Positions 50,976-60,000 are shown, numbered from the stretch's first letter. The stretch is DNA of 64,000 nucleotides from Streptomyces sp. NBC_00190 (GCF_036203305.1 NZ_CP108131.1:1426001-1490000); one strand, 5' to 3'. Numbers and translations are program-made. The notes: generated by a model from the letters alone, not told the origin.

Positions 50976-52097
50976 ATGACGACCTTGTCGGAACGGATAT
51001 CCCAGTCCGCCTTCGACGGCGCGAGGCTTCGCGTCGTGCTGCTGCTGGACCTGTACGACGGGGCTCAGAATCAGTTCCTGGAGGTCTACGAGCACATGCG
51101 TCGGCAGGTGTCGTCCGTCCCCGGACACATCAGCGACGAGTTGTGCCAGTCCATCGAGAACCCCTCGCAGTGGCTCATCACCAGCGAATGGGAGAGCGCA
51201 CCGCGCTTCCTGTCCTGGCTGAACAGCGAGGAGCACGTCGCGATGGTCAAGCCGCTGCACGACTGCGTGCGCGACACCCGCTCGCTGCGGTTCAACGTGC
51301 TGCGGAAGACCAGCAGGTCCTCCGTACCGGACAGACCGGCCGAACCGGGCCCGATCGCCTCCGCTCCCCGGCGGGGGGACGGCGTCGTGCGCCATGCGCT
51401 CACCTTCACCGTGAAGCCTGGCAGCGAGGCCGTCGTCGCCGAGCTGCTGGCGGGGTACTGCTCCCCGCAGGCCCAGGTGGACGAGAAGACCAGGCTGCGC
51501 CGTACGTCCCTCTTCATGCACGGGAACCGGGTCGTACGGGCCGTCGAGGTGGAGGGCGACCTCCTGGCAGCCTTGCGCCATGTGGCCGGACAGCCCGAGG
51601 TCAGGGCCCTGGAGGCAGCCCTCAATCCGTACCTGGAGCAGGACCGGGACCTCAGCGACCCCGGATCCGCCCGGATGTTCTTCACCCGGGCGGCGCTCCC
51701 CGCGGTGCACCACGTGTCGTCCGGTGGGCCAGAGCCCGAAGACGTGCGGCGGCGCGCGCTGTTCTATCCCGCCAAGGACGGGTGCGGCATGGCACTCGCG
51801 CGGCTGCTGGCCGGACAGGACGAGGCCGCCGTGGGCGATCCCGCGAGCCCCATCGTGGCCAGCACCGTCTTCCAGCGCGACGACTTCGTCGTCCGGCTGC
51901 TCGACATGCACGGCAAGCTCGACGCCCGGCCAGCTCTGGCGGCCGGTGTCGAGGGCGACCACAAGGCGGCCGTGCTCGCCCGGCTGCTCGACAGCGCCAC
52001 GGACGGTGTCCCCACGACCGACGAGGAGATCTCCCAGTTCCTGGAACGTTCCGAAATGAGTCTGATCACCGACCGGCGTCCGCCGGCGCGAGCTTGA
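50976..52097 (+). CDS. SchA/CurD-like protein of aromatic polyketide clusters
   Basis: The 373-residue protein has two ferredoxin-like parts. An N-terminal ABM-like domain (RLRVVLLLDLYDGAQNQFLE to SWLNSEEHVAMVKPLHDCVR) resembles antibiotic-biosynthesis monooxygenases. A SchA/CurD domain follows (HALTFTVKPGSEAVVAELLA, TSLFMHGNRVVRAVEVEGDL, STVFQRDDFVVRLLDMHG). SchA/CurD proteins are found in spore-pigment type II PKS clusters; their biochemical role is not firmly known. GGAG precedes the ATG, and the ACP gene starts 13 bases after the stop. Confidence 0.9.
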   Translation: MTTLSERISQSAFDGARLRVVLLLDLYDGAQNQFLEVYEHMRRQVSSVPGHISDELCQSIENPSQWLITSEWESAPRFLSWLNSEEHVAMVKPLHDCVRDTRSLRFNVLRKTSRSSVPDRPAEPGPIASAPRRGDGVVRHALTFTVKPGSEAVVAELLAGYCSPQAQVDEKTRLRRTSLFMHGNRVVRAVEVEGDLLAALRHVAGQPEVRALEAALNPYLEQDRDLSDPGSARMFFTRAALPAVHHVSSGGPEPEDVRRRALFYPAKDGCGMALARLLAGQDEAAVGDPASPIVASTVFQRDDFVVRLLDMHGKLDARPALAAGVEGDHKAAVLARLLDSATDGVPTTDEEISQFLERSEMSLITDRRPPARA

Positions 52098-52110
52098 GGA
52101 GAGGTCTGTC

Positions 52111-52368
52111 ATGACCGCTCGACTGACGATGGAAGAACTGGCCGCTCTGATGCACAAGGGCGCGGGCCTCACCGTCGATCCCGCCGAGATGGCGAGCCGT
52201 CCCGAGGCGGCCTTCGACGAGTGGGGGCTCGATTCCCTGGGGCTGCTCGGCATCGTCGGGGAGCTGGAGAACCGGCACGGACGGCCCCTGCCCCCCGACG
52301 CGGACCGGTGCAGGTCGCCGCGCGAGTTCCTGGACCTCGTCAACAACGCGCTGATGACCGGCGCGTGA
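52111..52368 (+). CDS. Acyl carrier protein (type II PKS-like)
   Basis: The 85-residue carrier protein has the phosphopantetheine site EWGLDSLGLLGI (Ser42), with the rest of the helix bundle intact. GAGGAGAGG precedes the ATG. It sits 13 bases after SchA/CurD in the same operon and near an FAD hydroxylase and an O-methyltransferase, so it is best read as a polyketide ACP. No ketosynthase pair is in this window, so it may serve a locus elsewhere or be a remnant. Confidence 0.92.
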   Translation: MTARLTMEELAALMHKGAGLTVDPAEMASRPEAAFDEWGLDSLGLLGIVGELENRHGRPLPPDADRCRSPREFLDLVNNALMTGA

Positions 52369-52398
52369 CGCGGGCGTCCGTCGCGATCAGCAGAACCC

Positions 52399-52437
52399 GC
52401 GCCCCCGGGACCGGCTCCGTGCCGGTCCCGGGGGCGC
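52399..52437. terminator. Perfect 16-bp bidirectional terminator
   Basis: Arms 52399-52414 and 52422-52437 are exact complements around the loop CTCCGTG. It separates the ACP gene (stop 52368) from the convergent methyltransferase gene (stop 52455). Confidence 0.88.
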
Positions 52438-52454
52438 CGGTGTGAGAGCCGCTG

Positions 52455-53519
52455 TCACCCGGGGACGGTGCACTCGAACGCGTGCAGGTACGGGTTGACC
52501 GGCCGGATCTCGCCGACCTCCAGGCCGGCGTCCGCCATCCGCGTGACGAGGCTGTTCTTGGTGTGCTTCGCACCGCCCACGTTGAGCAGCAGCATCAGGT
52601 CCATGGCGGTGGTGAACTTCATGGACGGGGTGTCGTCCACCAGGTTCTCGATGATGACGACCCTGGCTCCGGGGCGGGCCGCCGCGATGACGTTGTGCAG
52701 GGTCCTGCGGGTGCTGTCGTCGTCCCACTCCAGGATGTTCTTGATGATGTACAGGTCGGCCTCCACCGGGATCGCCTCACGGCAGTCGCCGGGGAGGATC
52801 GCGGTCCGCTCGGCGAGCGGACCGCCCTCGCGCAGCCGGGGATCCGCCTTCGCCGCCACTCCCGGCAGGTCGAGCAGGACCCCTCGTACGGACGGGTGCT
52901 TCTCCAGCAGGCTCGCCAGTACGTGGCCCTGGCCGCCGCCGATGTCCGCGACCACCGAGACCCCGGTGAGGTCGAGGAGTTCCGCGACGTCCAGCGCCGA
53001 CTGCATGCTGGAGGTCGTCATGGCCCGGTTGAACACGTGGGCGGACTCGTGCGCGTCCTGGTGCAGGTAGTCGAAGAAGCCCTTGCCGAACAGGTCGTGG
53101 AAGACGCTCCCGCCGGAGCGCACCGCCTCGTCGAGCAGGGGCCAGGCCTGCCAGGTCCAGGGCTCCGTGCACCACAGGGAGATGTAGCGCAGGCTGTGCG
53201 GATCGTCCTCGCGCAGCAGGCGTGACATCTCCGTGTGGACGAACGTCCCGTCCTGGGTCTCCGCGAAGACTCCGTAGCAGGACAGGGCCCGGAGCAGCCG
53301 GTGCAGCGGCTTGGGTTCGCAGTCCAGCGCCGCGGCGAGCTCGGCGGCGGTGGCGGGCGCCTCCCCGAGCTCGTCGGCGACGCCGAGACGGGCCGCCGCG
53401 CGCACGGCGGCGGCGATCGCCGCGCCGAAGACGAGCTCGCGCAGCCTCATCGCCGTCTGGGGGGCGGGGGCTGCCGCGGGAGCGGCGGTGGGGGTGGGGG
53501 TGGTGCTTACCGTGGTCAT
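52455..53519 (-). CDS. SAM-dependent O-methyltransferase (acetylserotonin-OMT-like)
   Basis: The 354-residue protein starts with a low-complexity Thr/Pro/Ala leader (residues 3-22). A winged-helix dimerisation domain (LGVADELGEAPATAAELAAAL) and a Rossmann methyltransferase domain follow (VSVVADIGGGQGHVLASLL, ILPGDCREAIPVEADLYIIK, LEWDDDS, RVVIIENLVDD). This family methylates phenolic hydroxyls of aromatic polyketides. It fits with the hydroxylase, SchA/CurD and ACP nearby. The ATG at 53519 has GAGG upstream, and 35 bases separate it from the beta-helix gene before it on the same strand. Confidence 0.92.
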   Translation of the reverse strand: MTTVSTTPTPTAAPAAAPAPQTAMRLRELVFGAAIAAAVRAAARLGVADELGEAPATAAELAAALDCEPKPLHRLLRALSCYGVFAETQDGTFVHTEMSRLLREDDPHSLRYISLWCTEPWTWQAWPLLDEAVRSGGSVFHDLFGKGFFDYLHQDAHESAHVFNRAMTTSSMQSALDVAELLDLTGVSVVADIGGGQGHVLASLLEKHPSVRGVLLDLPGVAAKADPRLREGGPLAERTAILPGDCREAIPVEADLYIIKNILEWDDDSTRRTLHNVIAAARPGARVVIIENLVDDTPSMKFTTAMDLMLLLNVGGAKHTKNSLVTRMADAGLEVGEIRPVNPYLHAFECTVPG

Positions 53520-53554
53520 ACGGCCTCGATTCCACTGATGAGGGGGATCACGGG

Positions 53555-54616
53555 TCAGCACATCCCCGCGGGCTGGGAGGTCCCGCAGCGGTTGCCGACG
53601 AACGTGTTGCCGGACCCCGTCCCCTGGTTGGCCAGGTCCGCCGGCTGGTTGCCCCGTACGTCGTTGTCCTTGATGACGTTGTCGGTGTTCTGGGCGCCCA
53701 CGAAGCTCTTGAACAGGAGGATTCCGCCGGACAGCGGCGAGGAGCCGACGTTGCCGCGGATGGAGTTCGAACGGATGACCGTCTCCTCGGCTCCGGTGAG
53801 GACGATGCCCACGCCCTGGATGTCCGGGAGGCGGGTGTTGCCCTTGCAGAACTTGTTGTTCTCGTAGATCCAGTTGCCCCGGATGACCATGGCGCCGGCG
53901 CCCGGCTCGCCCTCGTCGCCGACGACGAAGATCCCGCCGCAGTTGCCCGTCACGATGTTGTCGCTGACGGAGAGGTTCCGCACCCGCCTGACCGTGACCC
54001 CGATGCGGTTCCCGGTCAGCGTGTTGTCGCGGATCACGGCACCGCCGGTGTCGGTGGCGCCGCCCTCGCGGTCGATGGTGTTGGCGACGAAGATGCCGGA
54101 CTCCGCGTTGTCACGCGCGGTGTTGTGCCGGAACACCCCCCGGGTGGACCGCTCCTGGGCGATGCCCCAGGTGCCGTTCCTCTCGGCGATCACCCCTTCG
54201 ACCTTCAACCGGTCGGTACGGGTCGCCCAGATACCGCTCTTCCTGAACCCCGTCAGCGTCAGCGACCGGATGCTCACCCGGTCCACGGTCTTCTCCGCGG
54301 CTCCTATGACGCAGATACCGTTGCCGCTCTGCGCGCAGGGGTTCTCGGCGCGCGCGGGCGCGGCCGGAGGCATGATCACGGTCCCCGGCCCCGACCCGCG
54401 CAGGCTCAGGGGCTTCGTGATGTTCACGCTCTCGTGGTAGGTGCCGGGGAGCACGCGGATGCGGTCTCCCGGCAGTGCGGCATCCACCGCTTCCTGGATC
54501 GATTCGCCCGGATGCACCGTGCGCGTGGCCGCCTCGGCGGGCGGGGCCGCCACGCCGAGGCCTGCGGCCATGACGACTGAGATGCATGCGAGGACCGTGA
54601 GCTGTCGATTCGTCAC
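53555..54616 (-). CDS. Secreted right-handed beta-helix protein
   Basis: The 353-residue protein has a Sec signal (start GTG 54616, cleavage near APPAEAAT), then VHPGESIQEAVDAALPGDRI and RVLPGTYHESVNITKPLSL, the entry to a parallel beta-helix. About ten coils of the NosD/PbH1 type follow, such as NGTWGIAQERSTRGVFRHNT, NTLTGNRIGVTVR and NSIRGNVGSSPLSGGI. It ends with a Cys-containing tail. Such folds serve polysaccharide lyases, epimerases or surface proteins; no catalytic set is clear. The open frame upstream to 55072 is not coding. Confidence 0.88.
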   Translation of the reverse strand: MTNRQLTVLACISVVMAAGLGVAAPPAEAATRTVHPGESIQEAVDAALPGDRIRVLPGTYHESVNITKPLSLRGSGPGTVIMPPAAPARAENPCAQSGNGICVIGAAEKTVDRVSIRSLTLTGFRKSGIWATRTDRLKVEGVIAERNGTWGIAQERSTRGVFRHNTARDNAESGIFVANTIDREGGATDTGGAVIRDNTLTGNRIGVTVRRVRNLSVSDNIVTGNCGGIFVVGDEGEPGAGAMVIRGNWIYENNKFCKGNTRLPDIQGVGIVLTGAEETVIRSNSIRGNVGSSPLSGGILLFKSFVGAQNTDNVIKDNDVRGNQPADLANQGTGSGNTFVGNRCGTSQPAGMC

Positions 54617-54944
54617 AATGCCGAAGTTATGGGCGATCCGGGCAAATCGCCACAATGCACAAGCGGAAGAAGACAACCCGTGGGCAAACGGCCTCTTTTT
54701 GAGGTCCGGACGAGTGGCCGCCCGCGCGTCGCCTTGGCGCCCCGCGACCCGCCGGCGACCCGCCCGCGGAACGCCCCGCCCGGGCCACCCGGGACGCGGG
54801 GGTTGACCTCCGGCACGCGGCCCGGCTGGTCGCCGGGGGTTTCCCGGGCACTCCCCCGACGGGCAACGGGAAACCCGTCGACCCCGGCGCGCGGCGCCCG
54901 CAGGCTGGAACCGTCCGCACCAGGCACGACCCCAAGGGGAAATC
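54617..54944. other. 328-base intergenic region with divergent promoters
   Basis: This gap lies between two divergent secreted-protein genes (beta-helix at 54616, I36 inhibitor at 54945). It holds no convincing gene. The part next to the beta-helix gene is locally AT-richer (CACAATGCACAAGCGGAAGAAGAC around 54650-54675, read in parts), as expected for a promoter. I could not assign a specific -10/-35 pair. Confidence 0.35.
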
Positions 54945-55310
54945 ATGCGCAAGATGTTCCGCGGCGCCGCCGCGCTCGCCACCGCAGCCGCCGCCGTGAT
55001 CGCGCTCAGCGGTACCTCCCTGGCCCAGCCGGCCGACGCGTGGGCGGGCTGCCCGGACGGGGCGGTCTGCATCTACCCCCAGAACCAGAACCCCGCCGTC
55101 AAGCCGACCCACGTCTTCTACAGCTACGGGGCGCACAATCTGAGCAACCAGCACGGGAACCACTGGGTGCTCAACAACCAGTACGACGGTGCGACCGCAA
55201 ACCTGTGCACCGGCAGCAACGGCGGTGGCTGCGGCAGCCCGATCGCCGCCAAGACCGGTGTCTACGCCGACCTGACGCCCGTCAACTCGATCCGCCTCAA
55301 CCGGGCGTAA
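54945..55310 (+). CDS. Secreted peptidase inhibitor family I36-like protein
   Basis: The 121-residue protein has a signal peptide (MRKMFRGAAALATAAAAVIA, cleavage near PADAWA). A beta-crystallin-like/I36 domain follows, with CPDGAVCIYPQNQN, SYGAHNLSNQHGNHWVLNNQ and VYADLTPVNSIRLNRA; four cysteines probably form two disulfides. I36 members such as SMI from Streptomyces inhibit metalloproteases; this assignment is by pattern. The ATG follows GGGGAAA. A hairpin lies 21 bases after the stop. Confidence 0.85.
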   Translation: MRKMFRGAAALATAAAAVIALSGTSLAQPADAWAGCPDGAVCIYPQNQNPAVKPTHVFYSYGAHNLSNQHGNHWVLNNQYDGATANLCTGSNGGGCGSPIAAKTGVYADLTPVNSIRLNRA

Positions 55311-55331
55311 TCGGTCCGACCCCGGCTGTAG

Positions 55332-55359
55332 CCTGGGCAGTGCCATCTCACTGCCCGGG
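55332..55359 (+). terminator. Hairpin between the I36 gene and the STAND-WD40 gene
   Basis: Arms of 11 bases (55332-55342 and 55349-55359, GGGCAGTG/CACTGCCC at the core) pair with one mismatch around a 6-base loop. It starts 21 bases after the I36 stop but ends only 6 bases before the ATG at 55366. It could be a terminator, or a structure or operator controlling the downstream gene, whose ribosome site it occupies. Confidence 0.55.
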
Positions 55360-55365
55360 CACGCC

Positions 55366-58300
55366 ATGGGGGATGTCTTGGGGGATCCGGACCGCCGACG
55401 GAAATCCGATCACCAGCACGAATCGTCCGACGACGACACCACACCGCCCTTTCCCGCACAGCTGCGACGTCTGCGTGTGCAACGCGGTCTGTCACTCGCC
55501 GACATGGCCCGCCGGACGCACTACAGCAAGGGCTATCTGAGCAAGATCGAGACCGGCTCGAAGCGGGTGACCGCCGACGTGGCGCGCCGCTGCGACGAGG
55601 TACTGGGGGCGGGGGGCGAACTGCTGCGGATGGTACGGGAGACAGGACCGCCCGGCCCCGGCCCCGGCACCGATGCCGGGGCCGGGACGGGGACGGAGAC
55701 CGGGCAGCAGTCGGACGGCGAGTGCCCCTACCGCGGCCTGTCGGCCTTCACCGCGCGGGACGCGGAGTGGTTCTTCGGCCGGGAACGGGCGACGGCCGAG
55801 CTGGTCGAGCGGGTCTTCGAACGCGTCGGCAGTGGGCCGCTGATGCTGGTCGCCCCGTCGGGCGCCGGCAAGTCCTCCCTGCTGAACGCCGGTCTCGTAC
55901 CGGCTCTGCGGCGCCGGGGCGGGTTCCCGATGCCCGGCGCCGCCGGATGGCCGGTGGTGCGGTTCACTCCCACCGCGCATCCGCTGGAGGAGCTGCTGGA
56001 CCGGACCGCGAAGGTCCTGGGCAGCGATCCCGGCATCACCGCCCAGGAGCTGCGCGACCGGCCCCGGGTGCTGCTCGAAGCCGTCCGCCGGCTGTCGGAC
56101 CCGGGCCGCCGCCTTCCGCCCGTCCGGCTCGTGCTGATCATCGATCAGTTCGAGGAGCTGTTCACCCTCTGCTCCGGTGAGGAGGAGCGGCACGCCTTCG
56201 TACGGGTGCTGTCGGCCCTGTCCACCGCGGGGTCAGCGGGGGCCGGCCCGGATCCCGCCGTGGTGGTGCTCGGCGTACGGGCGGACTTCTCCGGGAGCTG
56301 TCTGGACGTGCCGGAGCTGGCCACGGTCTTCACGGCGGGGCTGTTCGTACTGCCCCCGATGACCCTTGCGGAGCTGCGGGAATCGATCACGCGTCCGGCG
56401 GAACTCGCCGGGGTCACCCTCGAACCGGGCCTGGTCCCCCTGCTGCTGCGCGACGCCGGTCTGCGCGAGGACACCCCCGGCCACACCCCCTCCGGCGCAC
56501 TGCCGCTGGTCTCGCACGCGCTGATGGCCACCTGGCAGCGACGCCGGGGCGCCACCCTGACCGTCGCCGGGTACGAGCGGACCGGCGGCATCCAGGGCGC
56601 GATCGCGCGGACCGCCGAGACCGTCTTCGCCCGCCTGTACACGGACGAGCAGCGGACGATCCGCCGCGTGCTGGTGCGCCTGGTCCACGTCGCCGACGGC
56701 ACGGGCGCCACCCGCCGCCGGATGAACCGCGCCGCCCTGATGGAACAGCTGGTCGACGCCGACCGGGCCGCGGCGGCGCTCGACACCTTCGTCCGGGCCC
56801 GGCTGATCACCATGGACAGCGACACCGTCGAGATCACCCACGAGGCCCTGCTGCACGCCTGGCCGCGGCTGCGCGGCTGGATCAACGCCGACCGGGCGGG
56901 CCTGCTGATCCACCAGCAGCTGTCCCACGCCGCCGCCGAATGGGAGCGCGAGGACCGCGATCCGTCGGCCCTCTACCGCGGGACCCGGCTGGACACCGCC
57001 CGCGCGTGGGCCGACGAGCTCGACGGCCGCAGCGGGCTCGGGCCGCTGGAGGAGGCCTTCCTGCGGGCGAGCCGGGCCGCGGAGGCCGGCCGGGAGCGGC
57101 TGGCCCGGCGTCAGGTGCGCCTGCGGCAGTGGATGCTGGCCACGCTCGTGGTCCTGCTGGTCCTCGCCGTGGGCGCCGGCGGGCTGGCGTACGAGCAGCG
57201 CGCGGGTGCGCTCGGCCAGGAGCGCGTCGCCCGGTCCCGGGCGCTCGCCCTGCAGTCCGCGTCGCTGGCCGCGGGCCAGCCGGAGGCGTCGATACTGCTC
57301 GCCGGGGAGGCGTACCGGACGGCGGCGACCACCGAGGCGCGCGGAGCCCTGCTGAGCACCCAGGCCCAGCCGTTCATCGCCCGGCTCGGCGGGCACGGCG
57401 GGCCCGTGAACGCGGTGGCCTTCGCGCCGGGGAACGGCACGCTGGCGACGGCCGGTTCGGACGGGACGGTGACGCTGCGGCGGCTGGCCGACCGTCGTAC
57501 GACGGCGGCCTTCACCATGGCCGGCCGGGTCCGCGCCGTCGCCTTCAGCCCCGACGGCCGGACGCTCGCGGCCGCCTCGACGGACGGTCCCGCGCGGCTC
57601 TGGGACATCGCGGGCGGCCGTACGGCGGCGGTCCTCCCGGCGAGCACCACCGGCGCCCGGGCGGTGGCCTTCGCCCCCGACGGGCTGACTCTGGCCGTCG
57701 GGTCCCCCGACGGGACCGTCCAGCTGTGGGAGGCCGCCGGGGAGCACCGGGCCGTGGCCGACCTCGACGGCCATACCGGCAGGGTCAACGCTCTGGCGTA
57801 CGCGCCGGACGGCCGCACGCTGGTCTCGGCCGGCTCGGACCGGACCGTACGGCTGTGGGACCCGGTGGAGGCCCGCCCGCTGGCCGTCTTCGCCGGGCAC
57901 ACGGACGAGGTGCTGGGGGCGGCGTTCGCTCCGGACGGGCAGTCCGTCGCCACCGGGGGCGTCGACCGGACCGTACGGCTGTGGGACGTGGCGGGGCGCC
58001 GGATCACCGCGACGCTGACCGGGCACAGCGACGACGTCAACGGCGTGGCCTACACGCCGGACGGGACGACGGTCGTCAGCGCGGGCGGCGACGGGACGAC
58101 CCGGCTGTGGGACGTGCGCGGCGGCCGGCTGACGGCGACGCTCGCCGGGCACACCGACTACGTGCTCGGGGTGGCGGTGGACTCCGCGGGCGCCGTGCTG
58201 GCCACCGCCGGGTTCGACCAGTCGGTGGTGCTGTGGGACCTGCGCGGCCCGGTGCTGGCGTCGCGTCCGTTCACGGAGGTCTGGCACGCCGTGTACAGCC

Positions 58301-59181
58301 CCGACGGCAGACTGCTGGCCACCGCGGAAGCGGATCACACGGTGCGCGTGTGGGACGTGGCGGAGCGACGGGTGGTGGCCGCGTTCGCGGGGCACACCGA
58401 GACGGTGTTCTCGGTGGCCTTCGCCCCCGACGGACGCACGCTGGCCTCGGCGGGCTCCGACGGCACCATCCGGCTGTGGGACGTGGCGGCTCGCGCACCG
58501 GCGGCCACCCTCGCCGGCCGGGGCGGGACCGTGTTCGCGGTGGCCTTCGCCCCCGACGGGCGCACGCTCGCCGCTGCCGGCGCGGACGGCACGGTGCGGC
58601 TGTGGGACGTCCCGGCACGCCGCCCGCTCGCGGTGCTCACCGGCCACACGGACTTCGTCAACGACGTGGTGTTCAGCCCCGACGGGCGCACCCTGGCGAG
58701 CGCCGGCGACGATCTGACCGTACGGCTGTGGGACCTCTCGGCGCACGCTGCGGGCGGAATCCCGGCTCCGGCCGTGCTCTCCGGCCATACGGGCGCGGTG
58801 CGGGGCGTGGCCTTCAGTCCGGACGGGCGGACCCTCGCCAGCAGCGGCAACGACGGGACGGTCCGCCTGTGGGACGTCCGCCGCCGGCGCTTCGAGGCGG
58901 CGCTCACGGGGCACACCGGCTCCGCGCGGGGCATCGCCTTCTCCCCCGACGGCCGGACCCTGGCCAGCAGCGGCAACGACCGTACGGTGCGGCTGTGGGA
59001 CGTGGCCGGGCGCCGCCTCGTGGCCGCGCTGGCCGGCCATGCCAGCGCGGTGTGGGGGGTCTCCTTCTCGCCCGACGGGCGGACGGTGGCCAGCAGCAGC
59101 ACCGACGGGACCGTGCGGCTGTGGAGCCTGGACGTCGGGGCCCGGCTCGCGGAGATCGACCGCTGCTGCCGCCACGGCTGA
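55366..59181 (+). CDS. HTH-nSTAND1 NTPase-transmembrane-WD40 protein with 14 WD repeats
   Basis: The protein is 1271 residues. An Xre-type helix-turn-helix spans about 28-90 (SLADMARRTHYSKGYLSKIE). The nSTAND1 NTPase spans about 118-500 (CPYRGLSAFTARDAEWFFGR, Walker A APSGAGKSS near 163, Walker B LIIDQFEELF near 258, VLGVRADF). One membrane helix lies near 588-607 (WMLATLVVLLVLAVGAGGLA). Fourteen WD40 units run from about 673 to the end, enough for two seven-bladed propellers. STAND proteins act as signal-gated switches, often in immunity-like or developmental control. A membrane helix between a DNA-binding head and the WD sensor is notable. ATG 55366 is followed by TTG 55378 as an alternative. 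Confidence 0.92.
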   Translation: MGDVLGDPDRRRKSDHQHESSDDDTTPPFPAQLRRLRVQRGLSLADMARRTHYSKGYLSKIETGSKRVTADVARRCDEVLGAGGELLRMVRETGPPGPGPGTDAGAGTGTETGQQSDGECPYRGLSAFTARDAEWFFGRERATAELVERVFERVGSGPLMLVAPSGAGKSSLLNAGLVPALRRRGGFPMPGAAGWPVVRFTPTAHPLEELLDRTAKVLGSDPGITAQELRDRPRVLLEAVRRLSDPGRRLPPVRLVLIIDQFEELFTLCSGEEERHAFVRVLSALSTAGSAGAGPDPAVVVLGVRADFSGSCLDVPELATVFTAGLFVLPPMTLAELRESITRPAELAGVTLEPGLVPLLLRDAGLREDTPGHTPSGALPLVSHALMATWQRRRGATLTVAGYERTGGIQGAIARTAETVFARLYTDEQRTIRRVLVRLVHVADGTGATRRRMNRAALMEQLVDADRAAAALDTFVRARLITMDSDTVEITHEALLHAWPRLRGWINADRAGLLIHQQLSHAAAEWEREDRDPSALYRGTRLDTARAWADELDGRSGLGPLEEAFLRASRAAEAGRERLARRQVRLRQWMLATLVVLLVLAVGAGGLAYEQRAGALGQERVARSRALALQSASLAAGQPEASILLAGEAYRTAATTEARGALLSTQAQPFIARLGGHGGPVNAVAFAPGNGTLATAGSDGTVTLRRLADRRTTAAFTMAGRVRAVAFSPDGRTLAAASTDGPARLWDIAGGRTAAVLPASTTGARAVAFAPDGLTLAVGSPDGTVQLWEAAGEHRAVADLDGHTGRVNALAYAPDGRTLVSAGSDRTVRLWDPVEARPLAVFAGHTDEVLGAAFAPDGQSVATGGVDRTVRLWDVAGRRITATLTGHSDDVNGVAYTPDGTTVVSAGGDGTTRLWDVRGGRLTATLAGHTDYVLGVAVDSAGAVLATAGFDQSVVLWDLRGPVLASRPFTEVWHAVYSPDGRLLATAEADHTVRVWDVAERRVVAAFAGHTETVFSVAFAPDGRTLASAGSDGTIRLWDVAARAPAATLAGRGGTVFAVAFAPDGRTLAAAGADGTVRLWDVPARRPLAVLTGHTDFVNDVVFSPDGRTLASAGDDLTVRLWDLSAHAAGGIPAPAVLSGHTGAVRGVAFSPDGRTLASSGNDGTVRLWDVRRRRFEAALTGHTGSARGIAFSPDGRTLASSGNDRTVRLWDVAGRRLVAALAGHASAVWGVSFSPDGRTVASSSTDGTVRLWSLDVGARLAEIDRCCRHG
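57385..59160 (+). repeat. Fourteen tandem WD40 repeats (about 42 codons each)
   Basis: Each unit has the form GHTxxVxxVAFSPDGRTLASxGxDGTVRLWDV. Clean examples are GHTETVFSVAFAPDGRTLAS and GHTGAVRGVAFSPDGRTLAS. The period is about 126 bases. Units 12 and 13 are nearly identical over their middle (SPDGRTLASSGND). Unit 8 lacks the GH and reads RPFTEVWHAVYSPDG. Such arrays are prone to unit exchange by recombination. Confidence 0.9.
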
Positions 59182-59277
59182 GGTCCCGGCGGCGGCGCCG
59201 GCCGCCAGGTGTGACGAAAGTCTGACGTGCCGCCGCGACCCCTGGTCTCCGGGGACCGGCGGTGGTCGAATCGGCGG

Positions 59278-60000
59278 GTGAGCACAGAAGAGCGCGCAGA
59301 CCCCGACGGCCGGGGCACCCCGGTCGGGCGCCGGCTGGTCCTGGGGATGCTCGGCCTCGGCGCGGCCGGGCTCGTCACCGCCCCCTACCTCCAGCACGGC
59401 TTCGAGAGCGTCGCCGACAAGGACCCCACCGGGATCAGCGGGCTGCTGCCGAACGGCGGCGGGTTCCGCTACTACTCGGTCGCCTCGTCCGTTCCCGAGC
59501 GGGGCCCGGAGGACTACCGCCTCACGGTCGGCGGGCTCGTCGACCGCCCGGTGGAGTACACCCTCGACGCGCTGCGGGCGCTCCCGCAGACCCGGGTGGT
59601 CCGGGACGTGCAGTGCGTGACCGGCTGGCGGGTCCCGGGTACCGCTTTCGAGGGGGTGCCGCTCTCGCGGCTGCTCGACGCCGCCGGGGTACGACCCGAG
59701 GCCCGGGCCATCCGCTTCGACTGCTTCGACGGCACCTACACCGAGAGCCTCACCCTCCCGCAGGCCCGCCGCGACGACGTCCTGGTCGCCCTGCGGATGC
59801 AGGACCGGCCGCTGGGCCACAGCCACGGCGGACCGGTGCGGCTGTACGTCGCCCCGATGTACTTCTACAAGTCGGCCAAGTGGCTCTCCGGGATCACCCT
59901 CACCGAGAAGGTCGAGCCGGGCTACTGGGAGCTCCTGGGCTACGACGTCGACGCGTGGGTCGGCCGCTCGAACGGACGTGACGATGCCCCCACCGTCTGA
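59278..60000 (+). CDS. Molybdopterin-dependent oxidoreductase (sulfite-oxidase fold)
   Basis: The 240-residue protein has a short twin-arginine-like start (GRRLVLGMLGLGAAGLVTAP) and then the sulfite-oxidase/YedY molybdopterin fold: VRDVQCVTGWRVPGTAFEGV (Mo-ligand Cys113), RFDCFDGTYTESLTL, LGHSHGGPVRLYVAPMYFYK, SAKWLSGITL. It should carry Mo-cofactor outside the membrane. GTG 59278 is the first start after the previous gene. Its end overlaps the next gene, a cytochrome b-type membrane protein that probably passes electrons to or from it, as in YedYZ pairs. Confidence 0.9.
   Translation: MSTEERADPDGRGTPVGRRLVLGMLGLGAAGLVTAPYLQHGFESVADKDPTGISGLLPNGGGFRYYSVASSVPERGPEDYRLTVGGLVDRPVEYTLDALRALPQTRVVRDVQCVTGWRVPGTAFEGVPLSRLLDAAGVRPEARAIRFDCFDGTYTESLTLPQARRDDVLVALRMQDRPLGHSHGGPVRLYVAPMYFYKSAKWLSGITLTEKVEPGYWELLGYDVDAWVGRSNGRDDAPTV

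Noticed and set aside
54617..55072. Upstream extension of the beta-helix gene
   Set aside because: A GTG at 54616 starts a proper signal peptide; the extension crosses the I36 gene and promoter region.
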